10,040 nucleotides of DNA from Actinomycetes bacterium (GTDB taxonomy: Bacteria > Actinomycetota > Acidimicrobiia > Spongiisociales > UBA5794). The stretch lies in contig JAMBLK010000195.1 of assembly GCA_023336855.1 (NCBI GenBank), forward strand, positions 1-10,040, written 5' to 3'. Made by a program: the position numbers and the translations under genes. Position 1 is the stretch's first letter. Every line of letters starts with the position of its first letter. Below the pieces are notes generated by a model. The model was not told where the DNA came from and did no database searches. It saw only the letters and a program-made list of their open reading frames with translations. This document shows, one piece after another, positions 8,375 to 10,040 of the stretch.

Positions 8375-9567
8375 TACGCGCGCGCCGTCTCCTCGTTGCC
8401 GCCGTCACAGCTGTGTTGGTGTTCTCCGTGGTTCCTGCCGTGGGTGCCGGTGATCTCGATCGAGATCTCCAGAGCGTCAAGAACAGGATCGATGCCCTCA
8501 GCGGTGAGATCGGTGCGGCGTCGGCGGACCGAAGTTCCTTGGCCCGCGACATCCAGGCGACCTCGGCACGTATGGACGCGGTGCTCGATTCAATGGCCTC
8601 GCTGCGGATGGATGTGCTCGCTGTGGCAGCCGAAATCTCGCAGAAGCAAGGCGCACTACGGGATGTGAGATCCGAACTGCATGCGAAGTACCAGGCCCTC
8701 GCGTTGACAAGATCGGAGCTGGGGACGGCGCGGGACGACGCTGCACAGTACGCGATAGAGAGCTACATGGGCGCCGGCCTCGGTGTTCCGACCGTTGCCC
8801 TCTCGGCGAAGGCGTGGACCGACATTGGAATCGGACTGGCGTATCTTGATCAGGTCACTGCCAGCGGGATCAACACGGTTGAGCGGTTCGAGTCCCTCAT
8901 CACCGAAGAGCAGCGAGAGAGCGACACCATCGTTGAACACGAGGCCACCCTCACGGCAGATCTTGCCGAGCTCAACACCGCCGAGGAGCGTCTCGGCTCG
9001 CTCCAGAACGAACTGCAGCGGTCGAACGACGCGCTTCAGGAGGAGTATCGCCAGCAGCGGTCGCTCCTTGCATCGTACGACGCTGAGATCGAAGAGATCG
9101 AGGTGGAGATCGCCGCGCTCGAAAAAGAGCAATCCTCCATCAAGAAAGTCATCGCCGAGCGAGCGAAAGCAGCCGGGGCAGCGCCCGGCACGCTCAAGCG
9201 TCCCGTGCCAGGTGGAATCTCGTCAGATTTCGGACCGAGGATCCACCCGATATACGGATACTCCCTGATGCACAACGGTATCGACATGAACGGCGGCATG
9301 GGGCAGCAGATCGTGGCCGCGGCTGCCGGAACTGTCTTCTTCGCCGGGGTGAAAGGCGGATACGGGAACTCGATCATGATCGATCATGGCGGCGGCATGG
9401 TGACCCTGTACGCCCATCAGTCGAGCTTCGCCATCTCCAACGGACAGAAGGTGAACGCTGGACAGGTCATCGGTTACGTCGGTACATCCGGGGTATCGAC
9501 CGGACCCCATCTGCATTTCGAGGTCCGTGTCAATGGCAACCCCGTGAACCCGGTCAAGTACTTCTAG
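8371..9567 (+). CDS. Secreted coiled-coil M23 (LytM) peptidase, EnvC-like
   Basis: A 398-residue exported protein. It has a signal peptide with basic start MIRARR and hydrophobic core to about residue 22, with likely cleavage after the AVGA motif at Ala26. Long coiled-coil regions (about 28-100 and 170-270) are rich in Glu, Arg, Ala and Leu. A C-terminal M23 domain spans about 285-395. The zinc and catalytic residues are all present: His301 and Asp305 in HNGID, His349 in YAHQ, and His380 and His382 in HLHFEV. It should therefore be an active endopeptidase cutting peptidoglycan cross-bridges, unlike E. coli EnvC, whose LytM domain is degenerate. The start is GTG, overlapping the ftsX stop (GTGA), with no Shine-Dalgarno site, so it likely depends on coupling. 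By position and architecture it is probably the FtsEX-controlled hydrolase. Confidence 0.9.
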   Translation: MIRARRLLVAAVTAVLVFSVVPAVGAGDLDRDLQSVKNRIDALSGEIGAASADRSSLARDIQATSARMDAVLDSMASLRMDVLAVAAEISQKQGALRDVRSELHAKYQALALTRSELGTARDDAAQYAIESYMGAGLGVPTVALSAKAWTDIGIGLAYLDQVTASGINTVERFESLITEEQRESDTIVEHEATLTADLAELNTAEERLGSLQNELQRSNDALQEEYRQQRSLLASYDAEIEEIEVEIAALEKEQSSIKKVIAERAKAAGAAPGTLKRPVPGGISSDFGPRIHPIYGYSLMHNGIDMNGGMGQQIVAAAAGTVFFAGVKGGYGNSIMIDHGGGMVTLYAHQSSFAISNGQKVNAGQVIGYVGTSGVSTGPHLHFEVRVNGNPVNPVKYF

Positions 9568-9577
9568 GATTCTGAGC

Positions 9578-10036
9578 ATGGCTGAAGGTCACAAAGTCGT
9601 CGCAACCAACCGGCGTGCACGCTACAACTACGACATCCTCGACACCTACGAGGCAGGGATTGTCCTCACCGGCTCCGAGGTGAAGAGCCTCCGTGCCGGG
9701 CAGGTGCAACTCAAGGATGCGTACGGGATGATCCAGGGTGGCGAACTCTGGTTGGAGAACGCCCACATTGCCCCATACTCATTCGCGATCGGTGGTGGGC
9801 ACGCACCGGAGCGGAAACGCAAACTCCTGCTCCATCGGCGGGAGATCGATCGTCTCACCGGGAAGATGAACGAGCAAGGACTCACACTCGTACCGCTCCA
9901 GATCTACTTCGTTCGTGGGATCGCGAAGATCGAGATCGCCCTCGCCAAGGGCCGCCACACCTACGACAAACGGAAGAAGTTGGTGGAGCGTCAACAGAAG
10001 CGAGAGATGGACAGGGCAAGAAGCCACCGGAGGTAA
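9578..10036 (+). CDS. smpB: SsrA-binding protein SmpB
   Basis: A 152-residue tmRNA-binding protein needed for trans-translation, which releases ribosomes stalled on broken mRNA and tags the product for proteolysis. It shows the family core NRRARYNYDILDTYEAG, then VLTGSEVKSLR and VQLKDAY near the N-terminus, LTLVPLQIYF in the middle, and a basic C-terminal tail (YDKRKKLVERQQKREMDRAR) that enters the empty mRNA channel. Length is normal. The start ATG 9578 is preceded by AGGA at 9566-9569, which overlaps the stop codon of the peptidase gene with 8 nt spacing. The window ends 4 nt after the stop, so a following ssrA gene cannot be judged. Confidence 0.97.
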   Translation: MAEGHKVVATNRRARYNYDILDTYEAGIVLTGSEVKSLRAGQVQLKDAYGMIQGGELWLENAHIAPYSFAIGGGHAPERKRKLLLHRREIDRLTGKMNEQGLTLVPLQIYFVRGIAKIEIALAKGRHTYDKRKKLVERQQKREMDRARSHRR

Positions 10037-10040
10037 CTGC

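Overview
This is a high-GC bacterial chromosomal segment. The gene order secA, (hydrolase), prfB, ftsE, ftsX, M23 peptidase, smpB is the arrangement familiar from Actinomycetota. Several genes have no clear Shine-Dalgarno sequence but carry a TANNNT box 8-9 nt before the start codon, which also fits that phylum. FtsEX is paired with an EnvC-like M23 peptidase rather than the NlpC/P60 protein RipC of mycobacteria, so I lean towards a deep or uncultured lineage such as Acidimicrobiia. That placement is inference.

Layout: positions 1-477 hold a short minus-strand gene for a 23S rRNA intervening-sequence (S23, four-helix bundle) protein, flanked by inverted arrays of an 8-bp unit, GTAGATCA/GTAGAGCA. 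Next come secA (529-3180, complete, with C-terminal zinc motif) and, 9 nt later, a membrane-anchored Abhydrolase_9-type serine hydrolase (3190-5226). prfB follows (5254-6361) and carries the classical autoregulatory +1 frameshift, so the gene starts 55 nt upstream of the first ATG of the long frame. A second octamer array, forming a 77-nt inverted repeat with no gene inside, begins at the prfB stop codon (6357-6433). Then ftsE (6528-7490), ftsX (7487-8374) and the M23 peptidase (8371-9567) overlap by 4 nt each, and smpB (9578-10036) follows after 10 nt.

How the genes work together: SecA drives protein export. RF2 terminates translation at UGA/UAA, and SmpB with tmRNA rescues stalled ribosomes. 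FtsE and FtsX form a divisome ABC-type complex that, by analogy with FtsEX-EnvC, should control peptidoglycan hydrolysis, here probably through the adjacent secreted M23 protein. The hydrolase has no known substrate.

The most interesting signal is the pair of octamer arrays. Both have the same unit and the same convergent orientation, and their left arms share an identical 19-nt stretch. One encloses the S23 gene and the other is 'empty'. This suggests a small S23-associated inverted-repeat element and a gene-less relative. Other points of note are a 90-residue acidic tail on FtsE, the RF2 frameshift site, and possible leaderless transcription of secA and prfB.
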